Shown: piece after piece, positions 48,801-56,434 of the stretch
Position numbering within the stretch: position 1 is the first letter of the stretch
Layout: every line of letters begins with the position of its first letter
Assembly: GCF_005877905.1 (NCBI RefSeq)
Contig: NZ_SWDV01000018.1
Span: forward strand, 1-64,000
DNA from: Pseudomonas nicosulfuronedens
GTDB taxonomy: Bacteria; Pseudomonadota; Gammaproteobacteria; Pseudomonadales; Pseudomonadaceae
Length of the DNA stretch: 64,000 nucleotides
Direction: 5' to 3'
Notes under the pieces: generated by a model
Told to the model about the DNA's origin: nothing
The model's database searches: none
What the model saw: the letters and a program-made list of their open reading frames with translations, nothing else
Translations under genes and position numbers: made by a program

Positions 48801-49334
48801 AAGTATTCACGCTCGATCATCATCAAGGGCGCGCGCTCGCCGGAGCGCCTGCTGGACGAAGTGACGCTGTTCCTGCACAAGGTCGAGTCGCAGCTCTCCA
48901 GCGAACGCCAGCGCATGCTGCGCACCTCGCGTAACCGCGACCGCGCGTTCGAGGAGCGGCGCATCCTGCTGGTGGACGACGACGTGCGCAATATCTTCGC
49001 CCTCACCAGCGCCCTGGAGCACAAGGGCGCGCGGGTGGAAGTGGCGCGCAACGGCCGCGAAGCGATCGAGAGGCTCAATGAAGTGAGCGACATCGACCTG
49101 GTGCTGATGGACGTGATGATGCCGGAGATGGACGGCTACGAAGCGACCCGGCTGATCCGCCAGGACGCGCGCTGGAAGAAGCTGCCGATCCTCGCGGTGA
49201 CCGCCAAGGCGATGAAGGACGACCACGAGCTGTGCCTGCGCGCGGGCGCGAATGACTACCTGGCCAAGCCCATCGATCTGGATCGCCTGTTCTCCCTGGT
49301 CCGGGTCTGGCTGCCGAAGCTGGAGCGCATCTGA
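45864..49334 (+). CDS. Large CHASE3-GAF hybrid histidine kinase with three receivers
   Basis: An 1156-residue membrane kinase. Two membrane helices (about 23-47 and 188-208) flank a periplasmic CHASE3 domain; then GAF (about 255-390), a long glutamate/glutamine-rich coiled coil (about 395-490), phosphoacceptor FLANMSHELRTPLNSSL, ATPase (NLLSNAFKFT, DSGIGI, GTGLGLSIS), a proline-alanine linker, and three receivers (aspartates in ILLDMHLPDESG, MIIDLKLPDMQG, VLMDVMMPEMDG). CheR, CheB and another kinase follow with overlaps, so one signalling operon. The coiled coil could be the target of CheR/CheB. Confidence 0.88.
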   Translation: MNQKVVADESAFRRILARNMALPLGICLLGAVLFIGLILYMLDVLGWVEHTDRVISSANEMQRLSVDQESGLRGFLITNDPRFLEPLEQARPRINSGLKNLAELVADNPPQVERVQRLGSMQEEWLSFAQEMIQLRRSGQDVADAIKAGRGKSMMDAIRVQYGAMINTEQQLRHDRNQFASTLSTGVVVLYLVFSIVVGTLLAYFGRRQLVSLSESYAESLRRQVLHNEQLQQQAWLRDGQSRLSEQLIGQQSLPSLGRNLMEFLGEFVGSPIGALYVRDDHGGLLRGATFGFAREQEGVEYFAADESLIAQAARQRKLRVLDGLPADYLKVNSALGNGSPVSVALLPLLNEGGVVGVLELGFLRSLSDREQAFLQGVADTLGSAVAAALHRQRLQDVLAETQQLNEELQVQQEELKTANEELEEQSRVLKESQAHLEAQQAELEQTNERLAEQTQELAAQRDDLDGKNTELNQARLDLQGRADELQRASRYKSEFLANMSHELRTPLNSSLILARLLADNEQGNLDDEQIKFAESIYGAGNDLLNLINDILDISKVEAGKLEVRPENAHVRRLVEAVETLFRPQADDKGLRFVAEVEEGAPTLLYSDRQRVEQILKNLLSNAFKFTDAGEVSLRVSAAPEGLRFDVRDSGIGIAEDQLARIFEAFQQADGATNRRYGGTGLGLSISRDLAHLLGGSIIVSSEPGKGSVFSLLLPLNYQAPAEEKIVSAPAPIVAPAPVAPPVVRAPAAAAFADDREQVNVGQRCVLVVEDEPKFARILYDLARELGYRCLVAMGAEEGLRLADEHGPDAILLDMHLPDESGLAVLQRLKANPRTRHVPVHVVSVEDRSEAALHLGAIGYALKPTTREQLREVFGKLEAKLTQEVKRILLVEDDPLQRDSVSRLIGDDDIEITAVEQGAQALELLRKNIYDCMIIDLKLPDMQGNELLQRMGEEDICSFPPVIVYTGRNLTRDEEAELLKYSRSIIIKGARSPERLLDEVTLFLHKVESQLSSERQRMLRTSRNRDRAFEERRILLVDDDVRNIFALTSALEHKGARVEVARNGREAIERLNEVSDIDLVLMDVMMPEMDGYEATRLIRQDARWKKLPILAVTAKAMKDDHELCLRAGANDYLAKPIDLDRLFSLVRVWLPKLERI

Positions 49335-49335
49335 C

Positions 49336-50154
49336 ATGCCCGATCGCAGCCAGGATATCGAGCTGCGCCTCCTGATCGAGGCGATTTACCTGAAGTACAG
49401 CTACGACTTCCGGGATTACTCCGGCACCTCGCTCAAGCGCCGTGTGCTGCATGCCACCAAGCTCTTCGAGTGCCGCAGCATATCGGCGCTGCAGGAGCGC
49501 ATCCTGCACGACCCGCACGCCTTCCATGAGCTGCTGCAGTACCTCACCATCTCGGTGAGCGAGCTGTTCCGCGACCCCAGCTACTTTCTCGCGCTGCGCC
49601 AGGAGGTGGTGCCGGTGCTGCAGACCTACCCGTCGCTGCGCCTGTGGGTGGCGGGCTGCAGCACCGGTGAGGAAGTGCATTCGCTGGCTATCCTGCTGCA
49701 CGAGGAAGGTCTGCTCGAACGCACGCTGATCTATGCCACCGACATCAATCCGCGCTCGCTGGAACAGGCCCAGCGCGGTATCTACGCCGTCGAGGATCTG
49801 GCCCAGGCCAGCGAGAACTACCGCGCGGCCGGCGGCAAGGGTTCGCTGTCGGACTACTACACGGCGGCCTACGACGGCGCGTTGTTCGACAAGATGCTGC
49901 GCGCCAACGTGACCTTCGCCGACCACAGCCTGGCCACCGACAGCGTGTTCTCCGAGACGCACCTGGTCTCCTGCCGCAACGTGCTGATCTACTTCAACCG
50001 TCAGTTGCAGAACCGTGCCATCGGGCTGTTCCACGAATCGCTGTGCCACCGGGGTTTTCTCGGCCTGGGCAGCAAGGAAAGCCTGGACTTCACCGACTTC
50101 GCCTCGGAATTCGAAGTGGTGAATCGCCGCGAGCGGGTGTTTCGCAAGCGATGA
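49336..50154 (+). CDS. CheR-type protein methyltransferase
   Basis: A 272-residue SAM-dependent glutamate methyltransferase of the CheR family. N-terminal helical domain (YDFRDYSGTSLKRRV), SAM-binding loop VAGCSTGEEVHSLAI, ATDINPRSLEQA and the SCRNVLIYF motif. It begins 1 bp after the kinase stop. No chemoreceptor or CheA is nearby, so its substrate is probably one of the adjacent kinases. Confidence 0.9.
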   Translation: MPDRSQDIELRLLIEAIYLKYSYDFRDYSGTSLKRRVLHATKLFECRSISALQERILHDPHAFHELLQYLTISVSELFRDPSYFLALRQEVVPVLQTYPSLRLWVAGCSTGEEVHSLAILLHEEGLLERTLIYATDINPRSLEQAQRGIYAVEDLAQASENYRAAGGKGSLSDYYTAAYDGALFDKMLRANVTFADHSLATDSVFSETHLVSCRNVLIYFNRQLQNRAIGLFHESLCHRGFLGLGSKESLDFTDFASEFEVVNRRERVFRKR

Positions 50155-50738
50155 GCGCGCAACGCACGATCCAGGCCGTGGTCATCGGCGCCTCTGCGGG
50201 CGGCGTGGACGCCCTGTTCCAGCTTTTCGGCGGGTTGCCGGCGGACTTCGCCTTGCCCATGGTGGCGGTGCTGCACCTGCCGGAAAACCATGAGAGCCAG
50301 CTGGTGGACCTGTTCGCCCGGCGCCTGGCGATCCCGGTGCAAGAGGCCCGTGACAAGGCGCCGGTGGAAGCCGGCACGCTGTACTTCGCCGCCGCCGGCT
50401 ATCACCTGTCCATCGAGCGGGAACGCACCTTCGCCCTGAGTCGCGAGGCGCCGAGGAACTTCTCCCGGCCGTCGATCGACATCCTCTTCGACTCGGCGTC
50501 CGACGCCTACCGGGAGGGGCTGGCGGGCATCCTGCTCACGGGTGCCAACCAGGATGGCGCCGAGGGGCTGGTGCGCATCCAGCGCCAGGGCGGGCTGAGT
50601 ATCGTCCAGGACCCGGCCGAAGCCGCCGTGTCCACCATGCCGGAGGCGGCGATCGCATTGCATGCCCCGGACCACATTCTTCCGCTGCGTGAGATTCACG
50701 CGCTCCTGACCCGAATGGGCACCCCACATGCTGCGTAA
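50151..50738 (+). CDS. CheB-type methylesterase, catalytic domain only
   Basis: A 195-residue methylesterase lacking the N-terminal receiver of chemotaxis CheB. Catalytic triad from GASAGG (Ser), HLPENH (His) and LTGANQDGAEG (Asp). ATGA overlap with cheR, and an 11-bp overlap with the next kinase gene. Without a receiver, its activity may be set by the partner CheR or kinase. Confidence 0.9.
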   Translation: MSAQRTIQAVVIGASAGGVDALFQLFGGLPADFALPMVAVLHLPENHESQLVDLFARRLAIPVQEARDKAPVEAGTLYFAAAGYHLSIERERTFALSREAPRNFSRPSIDILFDSASDAYREGLAGILLTGANQDGAEGLVRIQRQGGLSIVQDPAEAAVSTMPEAAIALHAPDHILPLREIHALLTRMGTPHAA

Positions 50739-51912
50739 CCAGGGAAGCAAACTGCTGATCGTCGATGACCTGCCGGAGAACCTGCTGGCACTGGAGGCCT
50801 TGATCAAGGGCGAGGGTCGCGAGGTATTCAAGGCGTCCTCGGCGGACGAGGCGCTGTCGCTGCTGCTGGAGCACGAATTCGCCCTGGCGCTGCTCGACGT
50901 GCAGATGCCGGGCATGGACGGTTTCGCCCTGGCCGAGCTGATGCGCGGCACCGAGCGCACCAAGAATATCCCCATCGTCTTCGTCACCGCCGCCGGGCGC
51001 GAGCTGAACTATGCCTTCAAGGGTTACGAGAGCGGCGCGGTGGACTTTCTCTACAAACCGCTGGACAACCATGCGGTGCGCAGCAAGGTGAACGTCTTCG
51101 TCGATCTGTACCGCCAGCGCAAGGTGCTGGCACGGCAGCTGGAAGCGCTGGAGCAGGCGCGTGCGGAGCAGGACGCACTGCTTGCCGAGCTGCGCGAAAC
51201 CCAGGTGGAACTGCAGCGCGCGGTGAAGATGCGCGACGATTTCATGTCTATCGTTTCCCATGAACTGCGCACGCCGCTCAATGGCCTGATGCTCGATACC
51301 CAGCTGCGTCGGTTGCACCTGGCCAAGGGCAAGCTGGAGCACTTCGCGGCCGACCGCCTTGGCGTGCTGTTCGAGCGCGACGAACGCCAGCTTACCGGCC
51401 TGAACCGACTCATCGAAGACATGCTCGATGTCTCGCGCATTCGCACGGGCAAGCTGTCCATCCGCCCGGAACCGGCCGACCTCGCCGACATCGCCCGTCG
51501 CGTGCTGGGCAACTTCGCCGTGCAGGCCCAGGCTGCTGGCTGCGAGCTGAGCCTGAATTCACCCGAGGTGGTGGAGGGCGTATGGGACGCCTACCGATTG
51601 GAGCAGGTGATCAGCAATCTGGTCAGCAACGCCTTGCGCTATGGGCCCGGCCAACCGGTGGAGGTGACTGTCGCAGTGCAGGAGGGACAGGCGCAGCTCT
51701 GCGTACGCGACCATGGCGACGGCATCGGCGTCGATGAGCAGCGGCGCATCTTCCAGCAGTTCGAGCGCGGTGCCGGCGCGGCTCGTATCGCTGGGCTGGG
51801 TTTGGGGTTGTACATCTCCGAGCAGATCGTCCAGGCCCACGGCGGTCGTATCGAGCTGCGCAGCGAGCCCGGGCAGGGCGCGGCGTTCAGCCTCTACCTG
51901 CCGCTGGATTGA
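50728..51912 (+). CDS. Receiver-histidine kinase protein
   Basis: A 394-residue soluble protein with an N-terminal receiver (LLIVDDLPENLLALEALI; phosphoacceptor in ALLDVQMPGMDG), a coiled coil, phosphoacceptor histidine in FMSIVSHELRTPLNGL and an ATPase domain (NLVSNALRYG, DHGDGIG, LGLGLYISEQIV). Receiver-first architecture suggests it is the downstream kinase of the relay begun by the large CHASE3 kinase. The start overlaps cheB. Confidence 0.88.
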   Translation: MLRNQGSKLLIVDDLPENLLALEALIKGEGREVFKASSADEALSLLLEHEFALALLDVQMPGMDGFALAELMRGTERTKNIPIVFVTAAGRELNYAFKGYESGAVDFLYKPLDNHAVRSKVNVFVDLYRQRKVLARQLEALEQARAEQDALLAELRETQVELQRAVKMRDDFMSIVSHELRTPLNGLMLDTQLRRLHLAKGKLEHFAADRLGVLFERDERQLTGLNRLIEDMLDVSRIRTGKLSIRPEPADLADIARRVLGNFAVQAQAAGCELSLNSPEVVEGVWDAYRLEQVISNLVSNALRYGPGQPVEVTVAVQEGQAQLCVRDHGDGIGVDEQRRIFQQFERGAGAARIAGLGLGLYISEQIVQAHGGRIELRSEPGQGAAFSLYLPLD

Positions 51913-51986
51913 GCGCCGTCTGGCGGCATCTCCGATGGGGCCGTTACGCCTATGCTTTGCTCCAATGAGCCAAGAGAGCCGATCTG

Positions 51987-53936
51987 ATGCCCGACACGAC
52001 CGCCAGCACCGCCCAACTCGTCGAAGATGCGCGCTACCGCCTGCTGGTCGAGGCGGTTACCGACTATGCCATCTATATGCTTGACCCCGATGGCCGGGTC
52101 AGCAGCTGGAGTTCCGGAGCGCAACGGCTGAAGGGCTACGCCGCCGACGAGATTCTCGGCGAGCATTTTTCACGCTTCTACACGCCCGCCGACCGTGAGG
52201 CCGGGCTGCCCGAGCTGGCCCTGGGTGAGGCGGCGCGGGTCGGCCGTTACGAGAGTGAAGGATGGCGTCTGCACCGGGATGGCAGTTCGTTCTGGGCCCA
52301 CGTGGTGATCGATGCCATTCGCAGTGCCGATGGCGAGCTGCTGGGTTTCGCCAAGATCACCCGCGACCGCACCGAACAGCATGAAACCGAGCAGGCCCTG
52401 CGGCGCAGCGAGCAGCAGTTCCGTCTGCTGGTCAATGGCGTGACCGATTATGCCCTGTACATGCTCGATGCCGAGGGCCATGTCACCAGCTGGAACTCCG
52501 GAGCCGAGCGGATCAAGGGGTATCACCCGGAGGAGATCATCGGCCGACATTTCGACGGCTTTTACTGCGACGAGGACCGCCAGGGCGGCGTCCCGCAGGC
52601 CAGCCTGGATACTGCGCTGGCCGAGGGACGCTACGAGGAAGAGCGCCTGCAGATGCGCAAGGACGGTTCGCGCTTCTGGGCCAACATCGTCATCGACCCG
52701 GTGTTCGACGACACCGGCAAGCTGCTGGGCTTCGCCAAGATCACCCGCGACATCACCGACAAACGTCGCGCCCAGGAGGAACTGGAGCGCGCCCGCGACG
52801 AGCTGATCCAGTCGCAGAAGATGGAGTCCCTCGGCCAGCTCACCGGTGGGGTGGCCCATGACTTCAACAACCTGCTCACGGTGATCCTCGGCGGCCTGCA
52901 ATTGCTGGAGCGGCAGCTGCCCCGCGATAACGAAAAGGTCCAGGGCATCTGGCGCAATGCCCTGGAAGCGACCCGCCGTGGTGCCCAGCTGACCCAGCGG
53001 ATGCTGGCCTTCGCCCGCAAGCAGCGGCTGTTCCCGCAACCGATCCAGCTACCCGCGCTGCTGCAGGACATGAGCGAGCTGCTGGTCAGCTCCCTGGGGC
53101 CGACCATCGCCCTGGAAACCCGCTTTCCGCTGCAACTGGACTGCGTGATGAGTGACCAGAACCAGTTGGAGCTGGCGATCATCAACCTTGCCACCAACGC
53201 CCGTGACGCCATGCCTGGCGGTGGCAGCATCACCTTTTCGGCGCGCAACGCCCAGGTCGGGCCGCGCCAGAGCGGCAAGCTGACAGCCGGTGACTATGTC
53301 TGCCTGGCAGTCACCGACTCCGGGCAGGGCATGGACGAGGAAACCCTGCGCCGCGCTGCCGAGCCCTTCTTCACCACCAAGGCCACCGGCAAGGGCACTG
53401 GCCTCGGGCTCTCCATCGTCCACGGGCTGGCCCAGCAGCAGGGTGGTGCCTTGTTACTGCGCAGCACACCCGGCATGGGTACCACGGCGGAGATCTGGCT
53501 GCCGGCGGTCAAGCCCAAGGCGGAATCGCCGGTGCCGGAAGTGGCCACTCCGATTGAGATGAGTGCTGACCCGGATGAGCCCCTGGGCCTTCGGGTGTTG
53601 GTGGTGGACGACGACGCGCTGGTGCTCATGGGCACCAGCGCGCTGCTGGCCGATCTGGGGTGCCAGGTTTCCCGTGCCGAGTCAGCGCGCACGGCGCTTG
53701 GCTTGCTGGAGCAGTCACCGTTCGACCTGCTGATCACCGACTTCGCCATGCCGGACATGGACGGCATGCAGCTGATCCAGCAAGTACGCTTGCTCCAGCC
53801 GGCGCTGACCTGCGTGCTCACCACCGGTTACGCCGGTCGTCCTGACATCCTCGCCGACTCGGTCCCGCGACTGCCCAAGCCGTTCGACCGCGAGCAGCTG
53901 TATTCCCTGTTGCGGAGGGTCAGGGGCACGGGTTAG
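51987..53936 (+). CDS. Double-PAS hybrid histidine kinase with receiver
   Basis: A 649-residue soluble kinase with two similar PAS domains (about 15-135 and 140-265; each with YxxxxDYAxYMLDxxG and a terminal LLGFAKITRDxT), phosphoacceptor [14 protein letters not shown], ATPase (NLATNARDAM, DSGQGM, GTGLGLSIVHG) and receiver (VLVVDDDALVLMGTSALL, LLITDFAMPDMDG). The two PAS domains probably arose by duplication. It is 74 bp after the preceding kinase and could be in the same operon. Confidence 0.87.
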   Translation: MPDTTASTAQLVEDARYRLLVEAVTDYAIYMLDPDGRVSSWSSGAQRLKGYAADEILGEHFSRFYTPADREAGLPELALGEAARVGRYESEGWRLHRDGSSFWAHVVIDAIRSADGELLGFAKITRDRTEQHETEQALRRSEQQFRLLVNGVTDYALYMLDAEGHVTSWNSGAERIKGYHPEEIIGRHFDGFYCDEDRQGGVPQASLDTALAEGRYEEERLQMRKDGSRFWANIVIDPVFDDTGKLLGFAKITRDITDKRRAQEELERARDELIQSQKMESLGQLTGGVAHDFNNLLTVILGGLQLLERQLPRDNEKVQGIWRNALEATRRGAQLTQRMLAFARKQRLFPQPIQLPALLQDMSELLVSSLGPTIALETRFPLQLDCVMSDQNQLELAIINLATNARDAMPGGGSITFSARNAQVGPRQSGKLTAGDYVCLAVTDSGQGMDEETLRRAAEPFFTTKATGKGTGLGLSIVHGLAQQQGGALLLRSTPGMGTTAEIWLPAVKPKAESPVPEVATPIEMSADPDEPLGLRVLVVDDDALVLMGTSALLADLGCQVSRAESARTALGLLEQSPFDLLITDFAMPDMDGMQLIQQVRLLQPALTCVLTTGYAGRPDILADSVPRLPKPFDREQLYSLLRRVRGTG

Positions 53937-53978
53937 GGGATCGCCCCTGGTCCACCGCGAGGGAGCCGTCGTGGGGGA

Positions 53979-54293
53979 TCAGCGTCGCAGGTTCAAGCCT
54001 TCCGAGGTTTCCACCTCGATCAGTGAACCGGGGTCTTCATTGCCCGGGTCGTTGATCAGCGCGTCCAACTCGCCCTGCGGCATCAGCCCTTCGCTTCGTG
54101 CTCGACAGTTGAGCAAGGACAGCAGCTCCCGTTGGAACTGCTGTTGTTGGTCCTCGGACAGGGCGGCCAAGCCGTGGTTGAGGATGTACTGGGCGAGTAT
54201 CGCCGGGTCGCCGTTGGCATCCAGCGTTCCTTCGTCGAGCAGACGACGAAGCCCGTCGGTGAGTTCCACGTCCTGATGATCGTTCCAGCCCAT
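53979..54293 (-). CDS. Small acidic hypothetical protein (104 aa)
   Basis: ATG 54293 is chosen because AAGGAGGT lies 7 nt upstream, an unusually strong ribosome site; a GTG at 54302 lies too close to it. The protein is acidic and helical (LTDGLRRLLDEG, LSEDQQQQFQRELLSLLN) and ends in a region rich in Gly/Asp/Glu. No signal peptide. Family not recognised. Confidence 0.65.
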   Translation of the reverse strand: MGWNDHQDVELTDGLRRLLDEGTLDANGDPAILAQYILNHGLAALSEDQQQQFQRELLSLLNCRARSEGLMPQGELDALINDPGNEDPGSLIEVETSEGLNLRR

Positions 54294-54440
54294 CGTCGGC
54301 ACCTCCTTCGATTGACTAAAACCCGATGACCGGGTGGCGCAGGGAGTCGGGACGAGCGCGCGCCGTGTTCAGGTAAGACTGGTGGCACGGCTCGGCTGTT
54401 CGGAGAAAGGGGACGAACGGTTTATCCGCAGCGCGACAGG

Positions 54441-56012
54441 TCAGGGCGCGTCGCTGCTGACAACCCGGTTGCGGCCGGCCTGCTTGGCGCTGTACAGGCG
54501 CTGGTCGGCCTGCTTGAGCACGGCATCGGACGGACGCGATGTGCCGCCGCTCTCGGCCACGCCAATGGACAGGGTGACCTTGCCCACCTGCGGAATCAGC
54601 GTGCCGGCGACTGTCTCGCGGATACGTTCGGCGATGCTGCGAGCGGCTTCCAGGCTTGTCCCCGGCAGCAGCAGGACGAACTCTTCACCCCCGGAGCGGC
54701 AGGCCAGGTCTTCGGCGCGGGAAGAGTCGCGCAGCACGCTGGCGACCTGGCGCAAAGCTTCGTCGCCGGCGTCGTGACCCCAGCTGTCGTTGACCTGCTT
54801 GAAGTGATCGATATCCAGCAGCAGCACCGCATAGGGTAGGGCAGACTGCTCGAGTGTTATCAGGGCCGCACTCAGTGCGCGGCGGTTGGCCAGGCCGGTG
54901 AGGGCGTCGCTCTGGGCTTCCTGGCTGAGCCGGCCGAGCTTCTGCTGCATGAGCCCTACACCCGTCAAAAGCGCCTGTCGAATGGCTGCGGCCTCGCGGT
55001 ACCAGGTATTGATGGCGCGCAGCTCGCCCGGCGTTTCCGGCGCCGACAGGCGCTCGGCACTGTAGGCCAGTTGCCGCAACGGCCGGGTGATCAGCAGGGC
55101 GCCGCCCCAGATCAGCAGCACGCCCAGCAGGCTGGCGGGGATCAGGCCGAAAAACATGTCTTTCATCAGCAGGCCCAGCGGGGCCAGGCTCAGGTCGCGC
55201 GGCTTCTGTGCCACCACCGCCCAGTTGGCTTCGGGTACCTGGGCGTAGCCGGCGAGCATTTCCATGCCCTGGGTGTTCTGCACTTCCATCGAGCCGGTTT
55301 CGCCTCGCAGGGCGGACTCCACGGTCGGATTGTCCTTGAGCAGTTCGCCCACACGCTGAGCCTCGGGGTGGTGGAGCAGGCGGCGGTTGGCGTCGGCGAC
55401 AAAGGCATAGGTGCCCTCGTGGTGGAAGTGGCTGCCGATGATGGTGTGCAGCACGCTCTGCTTGAGGATGTACACCGAGCCTCCGACCAGCCCGAGGTAT
55501 TCGCCGGAGGGGCTGATGATCGGCTGGGAGATGAACACCACCAGGTTGCCGGCAATGGATACGTAGGCCTGGCTGACTGTCGGGCGCTTGAGTTGCAGCG
55601 CCTGTTGAACACCGACCGAGCGCAGTGTGGTGCCGACTATCTGCAGGGAGTCGGGATAGGCCTCCAGTACCTTGCCCTGGGCGTCGACGACGGCGATCGA
55701 GTTGAAGTAGGTGTCCTGGGATTGCAGGCGCATCGCTTCAGCACGCAATACGGCGTGGTCGCCCTGGTGCGCGGCGAGGATATTGGCGCTGAAGGCCAGG
55801 TTGCGCTGCGCCGAATGAATGAATTCGCTGATGCTCGAGGCGACTTTGGCGGCATAGGCGCGGTTGGCTTCCAGGGTCGAGTGGATCAGGGCCGAGCGTT
55901 GCACGGTATAGGCCACGTACAGGCTATTGCCGAGGGTTGCCAGGGCGGCAAGCAGGACAAAGACCAGGATCAGTACGCGCAGGGTCAGGGGCTTGCGGCT
56001 CCAGCGCTTCAT
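54441..56012 (-). CDS. Membrane diguanylate cyclase (dCache-GGDEF)
   Basis: A 523-residue protein: membrane helix (about 10-35), periplasmic dCache-like sensor (about 38-280, with FNSIAVVDAQGKVLEAYP), second helix (about 285-310), linker, and a GGDEF domain (DALTGLANRRALSAAL, DIDHFKQVNDSWGHDAGDEALR, active site GGEEF). An RxxD inhibitory site (RAED) lies five residues before GGEEF, so feedback by c-di-GMP is expected. It makes c-di-GMP in response to an unknown periplasmic ligand. Confidence 0.9.
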   Translation of the reverse strand: MKRWSRKPLTLRVLILVFVLLAALATLGNSLYVAYTVQRSALIHSTLEANRAYAAKVASSISEFIHSAQRNLAFSANILAAHQGDHAVLRAEAMRLQSQDTYFNSIAVVDAQGKVLEAYPDSLQIVGTTLRSVGVQQALQLKRPTVSQAYVSIAGNLVVFISQPIISPSGEYLGLVGGSVYILKQSVLHTIIGSHFHHEGTYAFVADANRRLLHHPEAQRVGELLKDNPTVESALRGETGSMEVQNTQGMEMLAGYAQVPEANWAVVAQKPRDLSLAPLGLLMKDMFFGLIPASLLGVLLIWGGALLITRPLRQLAYSAERLSAPETPGELRAINTWYREAAAIRQALLTGVGLMQQKLGRLSQEAQSDALTGLANRRALSAALITLEQSALPYAVLLLDIDHFKQVNDSWGHDAGDEALRQVASVLRDSSRAEDLACRSGGEEFVLLLPGTSLEAARSIAERIRETVAGTLIPQVGKVTLSIGVAESGGTSRPSDAVLKQADQRLYSAKQAGRNRVVSSDAP

Positions 56013-56303
56013 GCGGCCACCGTGGACGGGCGACGAGTGCCAGGGGCGTCGTCGAGGGGCCGGAGCGCTGCGCCGGGGCGCGATGTCAGGGGGCTGTCCA
56101 TGGGGCCGGGTCCGTGCTGGGGCGGGCTGGCTGGTTCGTCTGTCCTCGACGGGTCGAGTTTCAGGATAGGCAGGGATGCGCCGCCAGTCACATGTTCCGC
56201 GCGGATCAGGCGTCCAGGCGGATCAGTGCATCCAGCAAGCGGTAGGCGGCAGAGGCTGTCTGCTCCTGTCAACAACGCAAAGGGGCGTTTCGTAAATTTA
56301 GTA

Positions 56304-56322
56304 AATAATAGTGATTCGCATC
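56304..56322. promoter_or_regulatory. Candidate Fur box before the siderophore receptor
   Basis: AATAATAGTGATTCGCATC resembles Pseudomonas Fur sites (AATGATTCGCAT-type core), about 112 bp before the receptor start, in the AT-rich part of the gap 56013-56434. The match to the 19-bp consensus is only partial. Confidence 0.5.
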
Positions 56323-56434
56323 TGCATATGGATACCCTCTATACGCCTGAGTCGACCCGATCGACCGGGGGAGTCCGCGAATACTGCGCCGCCGGGGAGG
56401 TCGACTTGCCCCTGCAGTTGCGTGGAGAGCACAC

